64,000 nucleotides of DNA from Eleginops maclovinus (GCF_036324505.1 NC_086350.1:18712032-18776031); one strand, 5' to 3'; shown: positions 48,601-63,133, counted from the stretch's first letter. Notes: generated from the letters alone by a model not told the origin. Program-made: numbers and translations.

Positions 48601-51490
48601 TTTAGTGTTTGAAAGTTGTTTCCAAAAGTTAAGTAAAAGCATTTATTGTCATGAAACAGTTTGTGTCAAAAACACAAAGGACGAGAAATGCTGCAAGGAA
48701 CTGAATTCGGAAGTTCTGCACCACCCACAAAATGTACTGTGAAAGACAAGAATTGGAAGTGGAGGGACATCACAAAAATGTTTTCATCCACAGGGTAACA
48801 CAGATCACATCAAGCTTTGACGACGTCCTGTGGTCTTCTCACGGTTTTCTGTTTGACCTAACCACACCACGCTATAAACCAGCGGCTCCCACAGCTGTAT
48901 AGAGGAGAGATATGTGCAAACGTGGGCTGTGTGTGACAGTTACAGAATCAAAATTCATCCCCTCTTGCCTCCGAAAGCCTCCTGCAGCCCTCCACCTCCC
49001 CTCTCCACTCTCCTCAACTATCAGAGCTGTATCGTTTTGCAAACCTCTGCGGTGATGTTGTCAGGCTTCTTTCTGTGAAGTGGCCCCAGCCATAAAACAA
49101 CAGTGACGTGAGTGATTGATCCAGCAATGAAGATGGCAATACTCCTCTGCATCAATATGAAGGCAGCCTGCGGGACTGGAGCCCTTTCAGACAGCTCTCT
49201 GTTTCTCCTCAGAGGAAAAATCCATACACAATTGATGGCAGTTCAAAGAGAGGCTTTATTGTGGGATATCAAATAAAACATCAGAGAACACAGAGAGCGG
49301 GAGAGAGAGATAGAATGAAAGAGTGCATGTGAGTGAGTGAGAGAGTATGGGTGTGAAAGAGGGGGAGACAGAAAGAGCGATCTGCATTTTGCTTTATCTC
49401 CTTTTTGCACCTGAATGGTAATGAACTGGCTTAGATGAAATGGAAAGACTTCATCGTTTCCGGAGGACTTGAAAACAGCAAGTGGATGTCAACAGTATCT
49501 ATGGCACAATTACACTATATGATCCTACACAAAAGCAGTATGCAGATACAGAGACTGGGTGATTGTGTGTGAATGAAGACAGCCCAGATAGGCCGGTAAA
49601 GGTGTTAAGTATTTATAGGGTTATTTCAGGGTATAACAGAAAAGTGTAGGTAAGAGGGAGCGATATCAGTCGTTTCCTGTCTGTTCTCTGCAGCCTGGCC
49701 TCCGGCAAACCCCGTTATGATTTCATTAGCACTGCTTCTAATCCACTTACTTAATGAAATACATAATTAACACTGCTTAATTGTGGTAGGGACAGTTTTG
49801 ACTGAAATCATTTCCTGTTCAGAATGTTGCTGTAATTGAATGTGTTCTTCACACTCGATCAAGACCTTTGGGTTCATAAAGAGGTTTGTTGGTTTTCCCT
49901 TCATTTGCTTTGTTGTCTAATTGTGTATTTGTTACAAAGCAGTCAGACTTTAGTGATCTCATTTTGATTGATGTATAGGTCATTCCCAATACAATTACAC
50001 TAATTGTTCAAGGGTGTAACATTATTTCTTCAATTTGCATGTTTTGCTTTTATTGCTATAATGCTCTTTTGCAGCAGAGTCTTTGGGGAATTTCTTCCAA
50101 TTTGGAACAAACGTCCACTTGGACTCAGGGCTCAACTGATAATAATTTAGTGGTGAAAAGTCAAGCTTCTCTGTGACTTCATAAAATATCAGTTTGGCCA
50201 TAACTCTTGAATATATAAACTCATTTTGACTGATTCAAACAAGTGTCTCATTGCCTAATTTGATGAAGAATAACATTTTTACAGTGTTTCGTGTCACATT
50301 TTGACAAATTATACAATTGATTGTTGCAGATCATATCCGTTTTAGTTGTACTAAACAATCCAGAAAGGATTCTAAAATGAAAAGTTAAAACAAGGTGATA
50401 TGATGAGTCATAATTCATTCATACAGCGTTTGATGCAACATTCAATTCTTTCCACTCCGAATAGCTTCTCTCCTGCTCTCTTTCTCCGTCTCTCTTTTGC
50501 TCTTTGGGTCATGATTGATCGATGTGTCAGGTGTGATGGGGCATCATGGCGTTAGTGCGGGCTTGCAGCTCAGTCATGTGACCGCAGCAGATGGCACAGC
50601 TGAGTATTAGAGTGGGTTCACCTGCTGTTTGCTCTCCTGCTTCCTGCTTTACTGCTATCAAATACCACCTAGGGAGAGCAAAGGAGGGAAGGAAGAAGCA
50701 AAGGGAAGGAGGGGAAGGAAAAGTTGCATTCCAGCCAGGGAGGGAGAGCAGGCTCAACAAAGAAGGAGCAAGAGATGGGAGAAATGGGAGGGATGGATAA
50801 AGAAAGGGTGAGATAAGATAAAGAGATAGTGAGTTAGGATAAGGGAGGGATGTGTGATCATGTAAAGAAAGGGATGAAAAACAAGGAGGTGCACTGTAAA
50901 TGGATGTACTGTATTTTTTCAGTGATTCTCTTACTCTTAATTACCCTCTGCGTTGTTCTCCCTCTCCTTCGCTCTCAGCTCAAATCATAAGTTCATAATG
51001 ACGGGATGCAGTCTAGGATTCATTTAACACCCGTTCCAGACCAGTGGATGAGTGCAGATAGAGGGGCTTAAGAGACACACAAAGTAACTATGACTGATAG
51101 CTGAGCCTGGTGACTCCGAGGGACATCCTCTTTGTAATTCTCTTAGTGTAGCATAATATCATTTATCCCACAAATAGACACGTGACCCTGCAGTGCCCGT
51201 GTCACTCAGAGTTCAGACCCGGGGAGTGCACTAGAAGGACAGGACACACACTCGTAATTACACACGCATAACACACATGCCTGTGCTCAACACAAATGAT
51301 GCTGCATGAGCACAACTGCGCATACACACAGATAAGAAACAACACATACACACATGCTCATTACATATGCATGACCAGCACACAGCGTTAGGGCATTGCT
51401 GACTAATAGAAGCACTCTACTGGGCCTGCAAACATGAGCGTGTTATCAGTGATGAATTCCACCACACCTTCACAGCAGTCCTCGGCTGCT
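48601..51490. other. Intergenic DNA, no supportable gene
   Basis: Contains a purine-rich stretch at about 50660-50880 (AGGAGGGAAGGAAGAAG-like) that explains the basic frames there, and CA-rich scattered sequence at about 51250-51360. No gene or transposon end was recognised. Confidence 0.5.
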
Positions 51491-54400
51491 ATCTGCCCTC
51501 TACAGCCCTGCTCCCGGGCTGTTTGGGAGTGAGTGGCAGGTGTGTGTAAATGCTGGTGCCGATATGTCACAGGCACCAATCTGCAGTCCCCGGGGATCTA
51601 CTGGGAGTTCAGCCCGAGTATCACACCGAGGAGAAAACAATTTCTGCTGCCAATACTCCCGCTCGGATGAGAAATGTTTTAATATTTGCTGCTGCTTTAT
51701 GGGCGCGGCGGTGACAGTGATGGAGAAAATGTCAGCTTTTCCCACCCTTAAATGCCACTCTTTGTCTCAGTCTGTTTCTTTTCATTGATCTCTGCCTCTG
51801 CCGCGGAATCAATAAGGTCCACCAAACAGTCTCTAGTCTGAGAATGCATGGCTGCTCTCAAACCTTTCAGCCATACAGGATTTCACACTTAACTCTCCTT
51901 GCCTAATTAGTTACCCAATATGGGCCCAGCTAGTGTAAAGCAACATGTACAAAGGGAGGAAAAGCATTGTAATTCCACAACTTATTTAGTTGTCAGTCAC
52001 TGGAGAATGTGCCCCCCCTCACCCCCAAACCACCAGAGAATAGGATAATGCAGACAATAAGGGGGGATTTGTACATTCACTTTAATGTATTTAGCTTTGA
52101 GTTGTAGCTGTGTGTTTTGTCTAACTGCAGTAACATTTACTTCAGTAATAGCAGCACAATAAAGGGACAGCAACCCTGTCTTCTCCCCTGCAGCTACTCC
52201 AGAGCTCGGCAGAAGCTTGTCGATAGTAACTGACCCAAACTTGCACCCTCACAGGGTGAAGGGTAATTCAGTCAGTGTCGCCAGTCAGCAGCAGTCCCTC
52301 TTCAGCTCTCCCCTCTGGTGCTGCCGCAAAGAGGGAAGAACAAAAGAGATAGAGCAGTCACAGTTTAAGGCTCGAACAGGATGGTGGATGTTCTCCATCG
52401 ACCGTGGCCCTTAGGAGCAGACTACTGCTGGAGCCTGTGTCAATCCCGATCGGATATCAGTGATGTCAGTTAAATAGACGCAGGAAGTGATTTAAACAGA
52501 CGTTGTATCTTTTTTTCTTTAAGCCGCATACATATTTCATCAGATGACTGAAAGGTTACGATGAAAATGTGTGCAACAATAGGTCCATTTAGCTGAATCG
52601 TTGATTCTGGGGTCATTCAGGGGACGTCAGGGAGAGTGATGATATAATATAACGCATCGCTTCCCTTACATGTCGACAGGACGGACAATTAAAGGTCTGT
52701 ACTCACAAGAAATGTCTTCCATTCCTGAGGGTTAGAGGAGGAGGAAGAGGAGGGGAAATGAAACTGATCCCTCCTGAGACATGCCGGATAATGTATTGTC
52801 CTTATAGACATGTGTCGATACGTACACACACACACATTCAGGGTTCATACTGTATGGCACACACAGAAAATTCATTAGCTCAGAACATGTAACAATAGAG
52901 CAACAGTAGGTCTTGTAATTCATCCTACATTAAGAAAGGAAACAGATGTACAATACCTGGAAGCACCAAACGTTATGGTATGCATGCTGCAGGCAGTTAC
53001 AGGTTAATGTTTAAAGCATACACACCACTTTAGGGGTTTACAGCTCATGTTAACAATTGCCATGTTTTCCCTATGGTCTACTGCAGTTCAATCAATAGTT
53101 ACAACATGAGCAGCTGTCTCCCAAATCCCTTTTTCTGACCTTTCATGTTATCCTGATTGTCAAACTGTACAACCCAACATGTACTTCCTCTGTAATGACG
53201 AAGAGAGAGCTTTTTAACAATAAAACGACTGGCTGGTTTCGAGAGCCAGTGGGGTTGCATACCAATAAATGTTTGTTTTTACACTTTAAATGAATCCTTC
53301 TACATTCACAAAATACATTTTAAGGAATAATTGCACATAAAATAACAGTTTGTATAGCAATTATTTGCAAAAATATATCAAAACACCCTCTAATAAACTC
53401 CCTTACAACTTGAGCAGTAAAATCCAAGTCTCATTTATTAAGCTGTATGCTAACTATTCCATACATGTATTTTTAAACTGTTTTAGATTGGTCTGGAGTC
53501 AAACAGATGAACCACAATTAACTTCAATACATCAAGAAAGAGCTTTTTCTTCAAGCAAACACATTTACAATCATGTAACGATTCATAGTACTCTCAATAT
53601 GGAAAGTTTTACTAAGTTTAAGTCCGCTGGTCAAAGGTTGTTGCTGCGTACAAATAAATCTTTAAGAATAATGACCCCATAGGGTAACCATTTCCATATT
53701 TCTCATTGATTCTCAATAGTTACACACAGCTGCACAAATTACCAATGCTGCTGACAATATGGCTCAATTTAAAGGGAATTTGTAATATCTTATGTGGATG
53801 TCCAATTAGTGTTGATGGTAAATGTAGTCGATTGATTTGCAAAATGTTATCCTCCAGCATCCAGGTCTTGACATTTGATGCAACATTGATGTAGTTGAAT
53901 GCCTAGAAGAACACAGGCTCTTTCAAACAGGATTTTTAAGCTCTTGGTAGCTATTAAGCACTCTCACTCTAAATTCTGCTCAAAAACAGAGCTTCCTATA
54001 TTGCTATAAGATCCATTGATAGTTACAAACTAAACAAACCCGTCATTGTCTTGCTCTCTTTGCTTTTAACAAAACTAGCACACTTTCAATTTGCTTTTCA
54101 CAGGTGTTTCTGATTTTCTCTATTTCTTCCTCAAAAATATGACTAAACCTTATTTAGTTTTTAATGAATATACATTGTTATATATTCTTCCACGTCAAAC
54201 TAACTTTAAGAGAGTATGACAGACAAACACACAGCCCCAAAGACACAATGAAACCTGAGACATCTCTTGGAGAAAACATGAGTAAGAGAAACTGATGGTG
54301 TGTGTACTCGAGGTCTACAGAACACTTCAGCTAAGGTGGTGCAGACTGTCAAAGCAGCCCAGTGTCAGGTGACAAGCATCACGCCGCCTCAGACAGAAGT

Positions 54401-55230
54401 GGCCCAGTAATGTCTCAGCAAATGAACCAAGGGCCGCAGCTTTGTCCCGCCATCACAGCTGAGTCCAAACAGCAGCCTGCTGCTGTCACTGTCTGTTAAT
54501 GTGTCTCCACATAAACGCCTGCCTTTAACCGCGTCAATGATTCACTTTCATGTGACCCGTTAGCATTATCGCTTTGTTCCAGCTCGCTTTGGGATCTAAC
54601 TTTGGATGTGAGTTTGCTCAGAGTTAATCAATATTAAAACATATATATTAATTCAAATAAATCGTTAGAGCTTGATAGGGGCTCCTCTGCATGCATTTTT
54701 ACTTTTGATAATTCAAGTATATTTCTGCTGTTTAAAGGAAATTTGATTTCAATAGTATTTGGACTACTTTACTTGTTACATTTATATATTTTAGAAATTG
54801 TTATACATGGTTACTTTTGTTGAAGTAAAATATCTGAATACTTCTCGTCCAACTGCTCGTCATGTTAAGTTAACCACAAGGTTAGCCATATTTATTTGAA
54901 AGTGGAAGCAAGCCTTAAATGATTAATCAAACTGTCTGTTATAAACATGCGTTACAGATTGCAGAGGGATCTGATGGCAACATTGACCTGCTCTTCTTGC
55001 CGTTGTTTAGACATTCAAATGAGTTTCCTGTGAGATTAAAAGATTTTACTGGCACTCCTGGTGCCCACATTTTTACTTTTACTTCCTAAAAAGTAACTAG
55101 CTGTAGATAATCTGGTTCAAGTGTTTGCTTTCATTAAAATGACACCACTTGTGTTACTATATGGAAAAAAGACACAAAATTATTCTTTAAAGACAATCAT
55201 ATGTGGGTGGTCTGTCTGCTTAACAGCTCA
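51491..55230. other. Intergenic DNA, increasingly AT-rich, no supportable gene
   Basis: Noncoding. The frame at 53350-53682 is in AT-rich sequence and its translation has no recognisable domain. Confidence 0.5.
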
Positions 55231-55237
55231 TGCAAAC

Positions 55238-55335
55238 ACACACACACACACGCACGCACGCACGCACGCACGCACACACGCACGCACGCACGCACACACA
55301 CACACACACAAATAAATAATAATAATAAATAAAAT
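55238..55335. repeat. Compound (CA)n(CGCA)n(CA)n microsatellite plus AATAAT run
   Basis: CA units flank CGCA/CACG tetranucleotide variants up to about 55309, followed by an AAT-type run. The alternating CG/CA section is purine-pyrimidine alternating and could adopt Z-DNA. Confidence 0.95.
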
Positions 55336-55641
55336 GACCATATTCATTATGAAAGACAATATATTTCATGGATTTTGAAGCTTGAACAAGGGAAAACAAA
55401 TCTGATCAGGCAAACAAATCATCTTTTGGAGCAAAGACTAGTTGAATAGGGTTTAAATGCTGGCATTGTACAACATACTCTCCTCTGACACACATCTTCA
55501 TAGTATTCTGCCTAATCCTCTTTTCCACAGTCTGAAAAAGGCCTTTCAGTCTGTGGCCTAAGGGACATGAATAATTGTTGATACAGAGGCTGTTTCATAA
55601 ACTCCTAACACTGTAATCACACTCTGACAGATGTAGGCCTA

Positions 55642-55742
<101 letters not shown>

Positions 55743-55799
55743 CTCAGATGTAACCCCCTTTTTTCTTTTCCCAGTGACTCACTGCTCATATCAGCATAA

Positions 55800-57400
55800 T
55801 GACCACAGACTGATCAAGCCCACAGGGGCTGAGGGTTGGAGCAACACAGGGTTCTGAATAAACAATGAATGACGTGTGCGGAGGGGCTGGATGTTTTTCG
55901 TAAACTACAGTGTGCATTTTATTAAGTAAAAAGATACTCATAGTCCACTGACCCGGGCCACACTGCACTGATTTAGGAACAGGCCTGCAGTTGATTGAAA
56001 GACTCGTCTGATTCCTATGTTTTCATATGAAGGGCTTTCAGTCACAGCATCAGTTGGATCCTTCACACCTGCACATACTACATATGTTCTGTTATTGCTG
56101 AGGATTATGAAATGAATGACATTTGACAAAATGCAGAACAATAACTGGCAACCTAACCTTTTGTCCCTTGCTAAGTGGCAGTATCCTGGTATAGATTCTG
56201 CGACGATGAAGCATGAATAGTAATTGTTTACCTGCAGTTGGTACAATGTCAACAGACTAATCCATCACATGCAGCCTGTCTACTTATTTATAGACAAGGG
56301 GAATAAATCAGGCGAGTGGATGAAAGTTGAAAAGACAAACACAAGGACACAAATAGGAGTCCCATAGATAATCCTTTAAACATTTTTAATCAAGACGTCA
56401 GCTACAGGAAAGATGAATGGAGCATCCATCTATGTGTAATTAAACTTGTGCATCATCATAATGTAGATATAATGTGATAAACAGCCTGACGGTGATATAC
56501 TGATACTAATAGTGTGGTGAGTGATTTGAGCTTCATCCTCGCTTGAGGTTTTGCATTGTAATGCTGAAGGTAAATAATTTGAGCTATATTGGCATTATGA
56601 GTTTACATTGTGAAACTGCGTGTGGATAGATACAAACTGTATATCTAATGTATAATTTGGCAGTGGTTGTTTTAATAAACAACACAAAATTAACTTTTTG
56701 ATGAATCCCAAACAAACTGCTCCTACCGTATCCATATAACAGACAGTTTTAATTAGGATTTTCGTCGGTAAATACATCCTTAATTCTTTGGACAAAATCA
56801 ACTGAACTGTGTCACCACATTAATGGGAATCAACACTTTACTGTAAGACAGTGTCATACAATATTCCCAGGATCAAGCAGAAACAGTTATCTCTGTCTGC
56901 TACATGTTTATCTTGTGATCCCTCGGACGCCTTACAGTATTGCTTTCCTTGCACTCTATCCATAATTTACTGGGGAAAAGTCCCCCTTCAATTGTTTATA
57001 CACAAGAGATAAGAAAACACTTTGAGTACGTATGAGAAAATCCAGCGTGCATCAATATTTCTCACATGAGCCTCATTTTAAAAATGTAGGAGACATGCTT
57101 TGTGTCACTCTCTTTGCGTCTCCCACACACTTTGCTGTCAGAAGGTATTCTCACCCATGTCTTTTTCATCAAATTCAAGGAACAGGAGACGAAACACAAC
57201 ACCTTCCGACACTCAGGCGCGCAGTATGACGGCTGGAGAAGGAACGCAAAGAGACAGGAAAACAAAAAAAAAACATGGTTAATCTCTGCCAAGTGTGTTT
57301 CCTTCACTGCAGATTTAAGGTGATGGGCCTGATTCTATCTGCTCCCAAAAACTCCCTGTACAATACTAACTTTCAATGTCATCGGATTTGCCTGCGTGTT
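55800..57400. other. Intergenic DNA, no supportable gene
   Basis: AT-rich noncoding sequence. Short frames on both strands lack recognisable similarity. Confidence 0.5.
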
Positions 57401-57411
57401 AGAAAGAGGGT

Positions 57412-57464
57412 GGGGTTGGGGCTAAGGGGTAAGGGGTGTGGGCGTGGGTGAGGGTGGGGGCTGA
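57412..57464 (+). other. G-quadruplex-prone G-rich tract
   Basis: The + strand reads GGGG-TT-GGGG-CTAA-GGGG-TAA-GGGG at the start, followed by further GGG runs (GTGTGGGCGTGGGTGAGGG). Four G4 runs with 2-4 base loops meet the usual G-quadruplex rule. No gene is associated. Confidence 0.8.
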
Positions 57465-57687
57465 GATTACAGAGAATGTCACCCTACCTCCTCTCTCAAT
57501 CATCCACTTTCAATCCATCGCCGTCCCGGGGTTTGCGAGACAGCTTGGCGATGATGCCAGTAAAATGGGATCAATAGCATAGGGAAAAACGGACCAGACA
57601 ATCTCTTACCCCCTTGAACTTCTGTACCCGTGATTGATTTGTCCCCTGCCACAGCAGAGGAGACATTAGAGACAAGGAACATGTGTG

Positions 57688-57790
57688 TAGCTGCACATGT
57701 GTGTGTGTGTGTGTGCGCGCGCGTGCACCTGTGTACGTGTGTTGAAAGCATGTTTTTGTAAAAGTGGGATGTATGCGCGTGTGTGTGTGC
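57688..57790. repeat. (GT)n with GCGCGCG core
   Basis: A GT run passes into GTGCGCGCGCGTGCAC at about 57712-57727 and then scattered GTGT. Alternating purine-pyrimidine with CG steps is a classical Z-DNA-forming pattern. Confidence 0.85.
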
Positions 57791-57951
57791 CCAGTGATTG
57801 ATGATCTGAAGCGCACACACATCATCAGCAAGGCATTTGCGAGGTGTGTGAGTCAGGAGCTGTCATCCCCCTCAGTCTCCCCAAGCAGAGGCCTCGGCTG
57901 CTGATTTATAGTAAATCATTAAAATCTGCTTATTATTGCAGCAGCTCATCA

Positions 57952-57976
57952 CCCCCCCCCCCCCCCCCCCCCCCCC
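57952..57976. repeat. (C)25 homopolymer
   Basis: Twenty-five consecutive C on the + strand. Long C/G homopolymers are unusual in vertebrate DNA and prone to length error in sequencing and assembly, so the exact length is uncertain. Confidence 0.9.
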
Positions 57977-58310
57977 TTGAGTCCCCATAACCAGCCCCTC
58001 CCCCACCAAAAACTTGCCACGCCACTGCGGAGACACACGGAGAGGAGATTTTCTTTTGACCAGCTCAGCGACAATAACTTAAACACCCAGAGTGATGGTC
58101 AGCAGGTTCTGGCACATTAAATCCATTTCTGACACGCGCTTGAAAATAAATATACCAGATGTCTTGTTTCATAAACGTCGGCTGAAGAAGCCAATGAAAG
58201 AATCTGGCTGTGTTCCTGAACAACAGCTGGAGCACAGAGGAAGTATCTGTCCACGTAAAAAAAATAGGATAAAGAAACTTTCTTATGGGCACTCATGCTC
58301 ACATGTGCAT

Positions 58311-58432
<122 letters not shown>

Positions 58433-59904
58433 GCACACCTTTACTGTCTTCTGTCTATGAAACTGAAAATGTGATGTGACTTGAACAATGACAGGTGTGT
58501 TTGTCAAGGATGTGGCTGTCACTTCGAATCAATGGACGGGAGCATCTTCCCAGGAGACATTCCACTTCTTAGGGTTTGACTGGTGACACTGCGCTTCAGT
58601 GCAAGCTGGAGAACAGTAAGTTGTCAAAGTGGCATTCAGGGATCCCTGCTTAAGTGTCATAAGAATCAAAAAAGATAATCCTAAAGTAGTTGAGGCTTTC
58701 ATTTCATCAGGACTATACTGGCCGTTAAATAGTGACTCGTGTTGTGAAAAAGAAAGTCATTATCAGGGCGTCTATCCATCTGAAGATCGTTAGCATGAAC
58801 AAATCCTAGAATCACTGTTTTGAAGACGTACTATTCAAGCAAGTTGTGCAGGGCACGGAATAAAATGATGATAATCATTTCCACTGAATAACTCAAGTGA
58901 GAATCACAGCTTGTCTATTGTCGCTTTGCGGTGCGTGGTTTGTCAAATGCTTTTCAATTACAGCCTTTAACTTGAGGCACTAGCACATCCCCATGAAGTG
59001 ATTTTAATGGAGTTTGGTGCAATTGTTTGTTATGCGAGACAGGTCTTACGTTCGAAAGCAGATGAGCGAGAAAGAGAGAAGGCTTAAAACTCAAATGAAC
59101 TTCGAGTGATAACACGACACAAACCGCTGAGCAGGGGTCTAGTTGTGGGCTTAAACCTAGTCACTTCCTGTCACTGGTGTTGAACTGAACACTTGTATTG
59201 GACTGAATATGTGGGGGGCTATCCTCTTACAAGCACCCCTAAAATTCAAAACATGAGAGCTGGCATCTGATTTGGCAATTACAGAATGGACCTGATTGCT
59301 TCCCCAAATCAGTCTTATAATGTCCCACTTTCCTCTTTCAAACCCCCTTTCGCCCCTACTATTTCAACCCCTCCCTAACACGTACAGTAAAACAACCTCC
59401 TCCCTCCATTCTGTCTCTAAAGCTCCTGGATCCTCGGAGCACAGGTGCAGGACTGCGGGGCTACAGCCCACAGGCCCTGGATGCCGAAACAGGAGAGGCG
59501 AGCCGGCACACATGCAGAATTACAACGCCTCCATTTCTCACACTGACATAATCCCCATGTTTTATTTGTCCCCTTGTAATTCTTTTTATATCTTGGGCTT
59601 ATGTTCTTTGGCATTCGTTCAATCCCAGCCTCGGGACACGGGGCTCTACTAGGCCCATATGTGTGCCTTGCTCCAGTTAACGCATATTAGTTCCTTTGTA
59701 ACTGTGACTAAACTGGCACATCTCAGCAGGGAGATGCACCGGCTTTGACTGACAGGCCATCTCTGGATCCTGTACTTTGAGTCTCGCGCAGACTTGTCAA
59801 ACACGGGCCCTGTCAAAGCATCCCTCACTCTGCTGTCAAGCACAGGAACCACGGAGAGCTGCATAGGGTTTGCAGCTCTGACCACATGTCTCTGAATTAC
59901 CTCA

Positions 59905-60009
<105 letters not shown>

Positions 60010-60289
60010 AGTAGAGAAAGTAGAGAATAAATATTATCTCACAATCCGCTATTCCTCAGTGTTTCTTTTACCAAAGCCGAAACTCAAAAGCATGTTGCTA
60101 GCATGTTCCTTCTTTTCCCCAGTAGACAAAATCCTTAGGGTAAAACTAAGTGAAGCATTTTTCATGCGTGCCGTTTGGCAAGATTGCTTTTGAGAGAGAA
60201 AAAATTGGGACTTTAATACCCTGATCAGATCAGTCACTAAAATTACATCGAGAAAGCTTTTCCAATAACAGCTTGATATTAGGACTTCA

Positions 60290-60660
60290 GCGCTGTGTTG
60301 ATGTATGTTGTCGGCGAGGAAAATCTGTTAAGTCTGTGCCATGTGATGCCAACAGTCTTAAATATTGTTTTCACAACTGTGCAAGCTAATTACCTTTAAT
60401 TTTTCATCTGTGCTCCAAGGGTTGTAGAAGACTGTGATTAGTGATTCATTACTTCTCATTACCTGGCCTGTCAAAGTGTTTCCTTTACTTATTCAAGCTG
60501 ATTAGCTGTACATGGCCCGCCTCTCTCAATGAGGCTGAGAAAGAGACCTCAAACATGGTCTGCATATAAGCAACTGTAAACAGTAATAATGATGGGAGGG
60601 ATAATGAAGAGGAGCATGTCGAAAAAGGAAAACAAGAAGATTGAGGTGATAATTCTCATT
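60290..60660. promoter_or_regulatory. Candidate intergenic conserved element
   Basis: Repeat-free sequence rich in TAAT/ATTA cores: AGCTAATTACC, CTTTAATTTTTC, GTGATTAGTGATTCATTAC, CTGATTAGCTG. Enhancer-like texture with no coding signal. Conservation is untested. Confidence 0.33.
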
Positions 60661-61339
60661 TACAGCCAATTAGCATGATTTAACTTTTACATGAATATTT
60701 AACTTAAAGGTAACAAGTCATGAACATTTTAAGTTTCATATTTATATTTTGGGTTACTTAAACAGACATGGTCTTTCTTTCAAACTATCTTTCTGAATAT
60801 ACTTCCCCCTCTTTTCTAAAACACTCCGTTTAAGTGCCTGTCTTTTTAATCCCATCTCTGCTCTGATTGGCTGGGGGGAAAACTGCTCAATGCTCAAACA
60901 GTCAAAGAGATACTCAGACAGAGAGCAGTGTATTGTAAGGAACTTTTAGGTGACATAGGAAGGGGATCCAAATCTGAATGGCTTCTTGATTCTAATATTT
61001 CCAGACCAAGGCAGCCCACATAAAAACGAACTAGGTTGTTTTATAAAACAATCTGTGCATTGGCTTGCATTCAAAGTACCTAAAGGTACGTTTTTCATGA
61101 TCTGTCTTTTCAATTTAAACTGAAATTTGTCTAATAATTGGTTGATAATAAAAACCCATGGTGACAACCAGTTCCGACATATAGGCTGTTATGTCCGCCT
61201 TTTCTCCTGAGAAAGGTTATTTATAGGTGCCATAGAATGAGGGACTGATATACTGCAGGTAAACAGGATGTCATTCTAAGCAAAAGGTCAAGGTGAGCCA
61301 GAGCTAGGTGGAAAAAAAATATGGGAATTAACTCGTCGT

Positions 61340-61850
61340 GTATTTCACTCGTCTGTCAAGTCAATCAGGCTGTAAAGGCATGACCGAACCTGATAACATG
61401 CAAACTGCCATTTTAGATAAAGCGACGACACGATGAATCCTTGAGTTCAAACGTCAAACAAAGCTGGGGGCAATGAGTAAAAAAGATAACTAAGCAGCAA
61501 AAAAAAAACCTGAGTATGACATTGACCATGGCTGTGAGACGTTAACTAAAACATTCATCACTGTTAGGAGTAATTAACAAACTTCCCCGGCATTAATTAA
61601 AGGGCCCTACTTTAAGGGAAACTGTGCTTAATTAGGAAGTTTGACAGGATGAGGCCTTAGGGATGATCCATATCCAGAGGGCTGTTGGAGGAGTGCATAT
61701 AAACAGAATTCTCCTACATTGCTGAGTTTTTTGTTGAGAATTTCCTTTACTTGCTGCAAAACTCTGTGCCCTTGGTCAACTCGCAAGCTGGTCGGGGCTG
61801 GCCTGATGTGGCTTGGCATGGCTCTGAAAAAGTATTGACAGGTATGACAG
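61340..61850. promoter_or_regulatory. Candidate intergenic conserved element
   Basis: Repeat-free block with CATTAATTAAAGGGCCC and GCTTAATTAGG near 61591-61636, plus TAATTAACAA. The dense TTAATTA cores are of homeodomain type. No coding signal is seen. Confidence 0.33.
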
Positions 61851-63100
61851 GTCTCCGATTAGCCAGTCAGCTGGAGGCCCAGAACTTGTCACCTGTCAGG
61901 CAGAGAGATGAAGGGTGAGTGAGCAAAGGTGCAGCAGAACAAGGGAGGATAGAGAAATTTAAGGGGAAAGAGAGGAGAGAAAGGATTGGTGACATTGGCG
62001 TACAGTGCAAACACAAGCAGCCACGATAAAAAAAAAAACATGTATATGAGGCCTGAATCACCTGTAGAAGTGATGTGAAGAAGTCCAGAGGGTTTGAGGA
62101 TGACAAATGTGTACCCAAAGAATCTGTGATTGGATCGGGGATTAAGGGGCTGGCATGTCTCTGAAGGGAAACAGGCAGGAGACGGACAGACAGAGTGGAA
62201 GAAAGAGAAAAAGATGGAAGGGATGGAAGGGGGACAGTAAACGAATGTCAGACTGCCCAGGCAGGGAGACAGAGTGGCAGAGTGGGTGGGCTTTGACAGA
62301 CACATCTCACACAGGCTGACAGCTCCGTCAATAGCCCCAGGATGGCCACCCTGATTGACAGCTAGCAGGTGGCGCATGAATGGAGTTGTCAGGCCGACTG
62401 TCAGTCAAAGTCACATCGCTGTGGCTACAAGGCCCTGGCTGAACAGGCACACAGCTGCCCAAGGTGATCTCTGGATGTACAGGCAGACTTTTGGCACAGG
62501 AGGCCGAAGCACCTCAGATCATGCTAAAATGACCATACATGGCGGGAACCGCATACAATTGCCATGTTGATTGGGGCTATTTCATACAAGTGGGCAGATC
62601 TGGTACATACACACATGGGTGGTGACACTCAATTCTATAGAAAAAGTAGAGAAAAAAAGGATTTGAATGTACTATCAATGAATCTCTGCAGTTTTTCCAT
62701 TTCCTTGGTTCCCCTTAATTGAGCATTGTTCCAGCACGAGGGCATGAAGCATAGGAGTTAATGGGCAATAATTATATGTGAGAGAGGCTTTCTCCCTGGA
62801 GTGGAATCCAGAACAAATGGAAGCTCCGATGTGCAACATTCTACTTCATTACATCTGCCGCGATTAAAGCCCGAACATCTGGCACCATATCCTGACAGAT
62901 AGACAGGACTTCTGGACTGGAAGGGAAATCGAGCGATATTTACAAAAATGTAACACAGGGTATTTACTGGATGAAAGAACAAGTGCTTTGGGCAGGCACA
63001 GTACATTCTCCCTATCACACAAGTGTTGAACTGATAGATGCATGTAAGCACAAGTAAATCGTTTTGACACTTTTGACAAAATGAACGGCACTAAATACCC
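61851..63100. other. Intergenic DNA up to the end of znf536
   Basis: Includes a purine-rich patch at about 61940-61985 and 62190-62230, which explains the proline/serine-rich minus-strand frame at 61889-62377. Complex sequence at 62290-62560 and 62690-62960 could hold further regulatory elements, but nothing specific can be assigned. Confidence 0.5.
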
Positions 63101-63127
63101 TCACTACACTTTCACATCACAACGGAC

Positions 63128-63133
63128 TTTATT
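63128..63133 (-). terminator. Candidate polyadenylation signal for the znf536 exon (AATAAA)
   Basis: A canonical AATAAA on the minus strand lies about 185 bases after the stop at 63318. This supports 63318-63553 being a terminal exon. Confidence 0.45.

Noticed and set aside
61889..62377. 162-residue minus-strand frame rich in Ser/Pro/Phe/Leu
   Set aside because: It sits over purine-rich low-complexity patches and has no recognisable domain. It is near znf536 but has no splice signals linking it.
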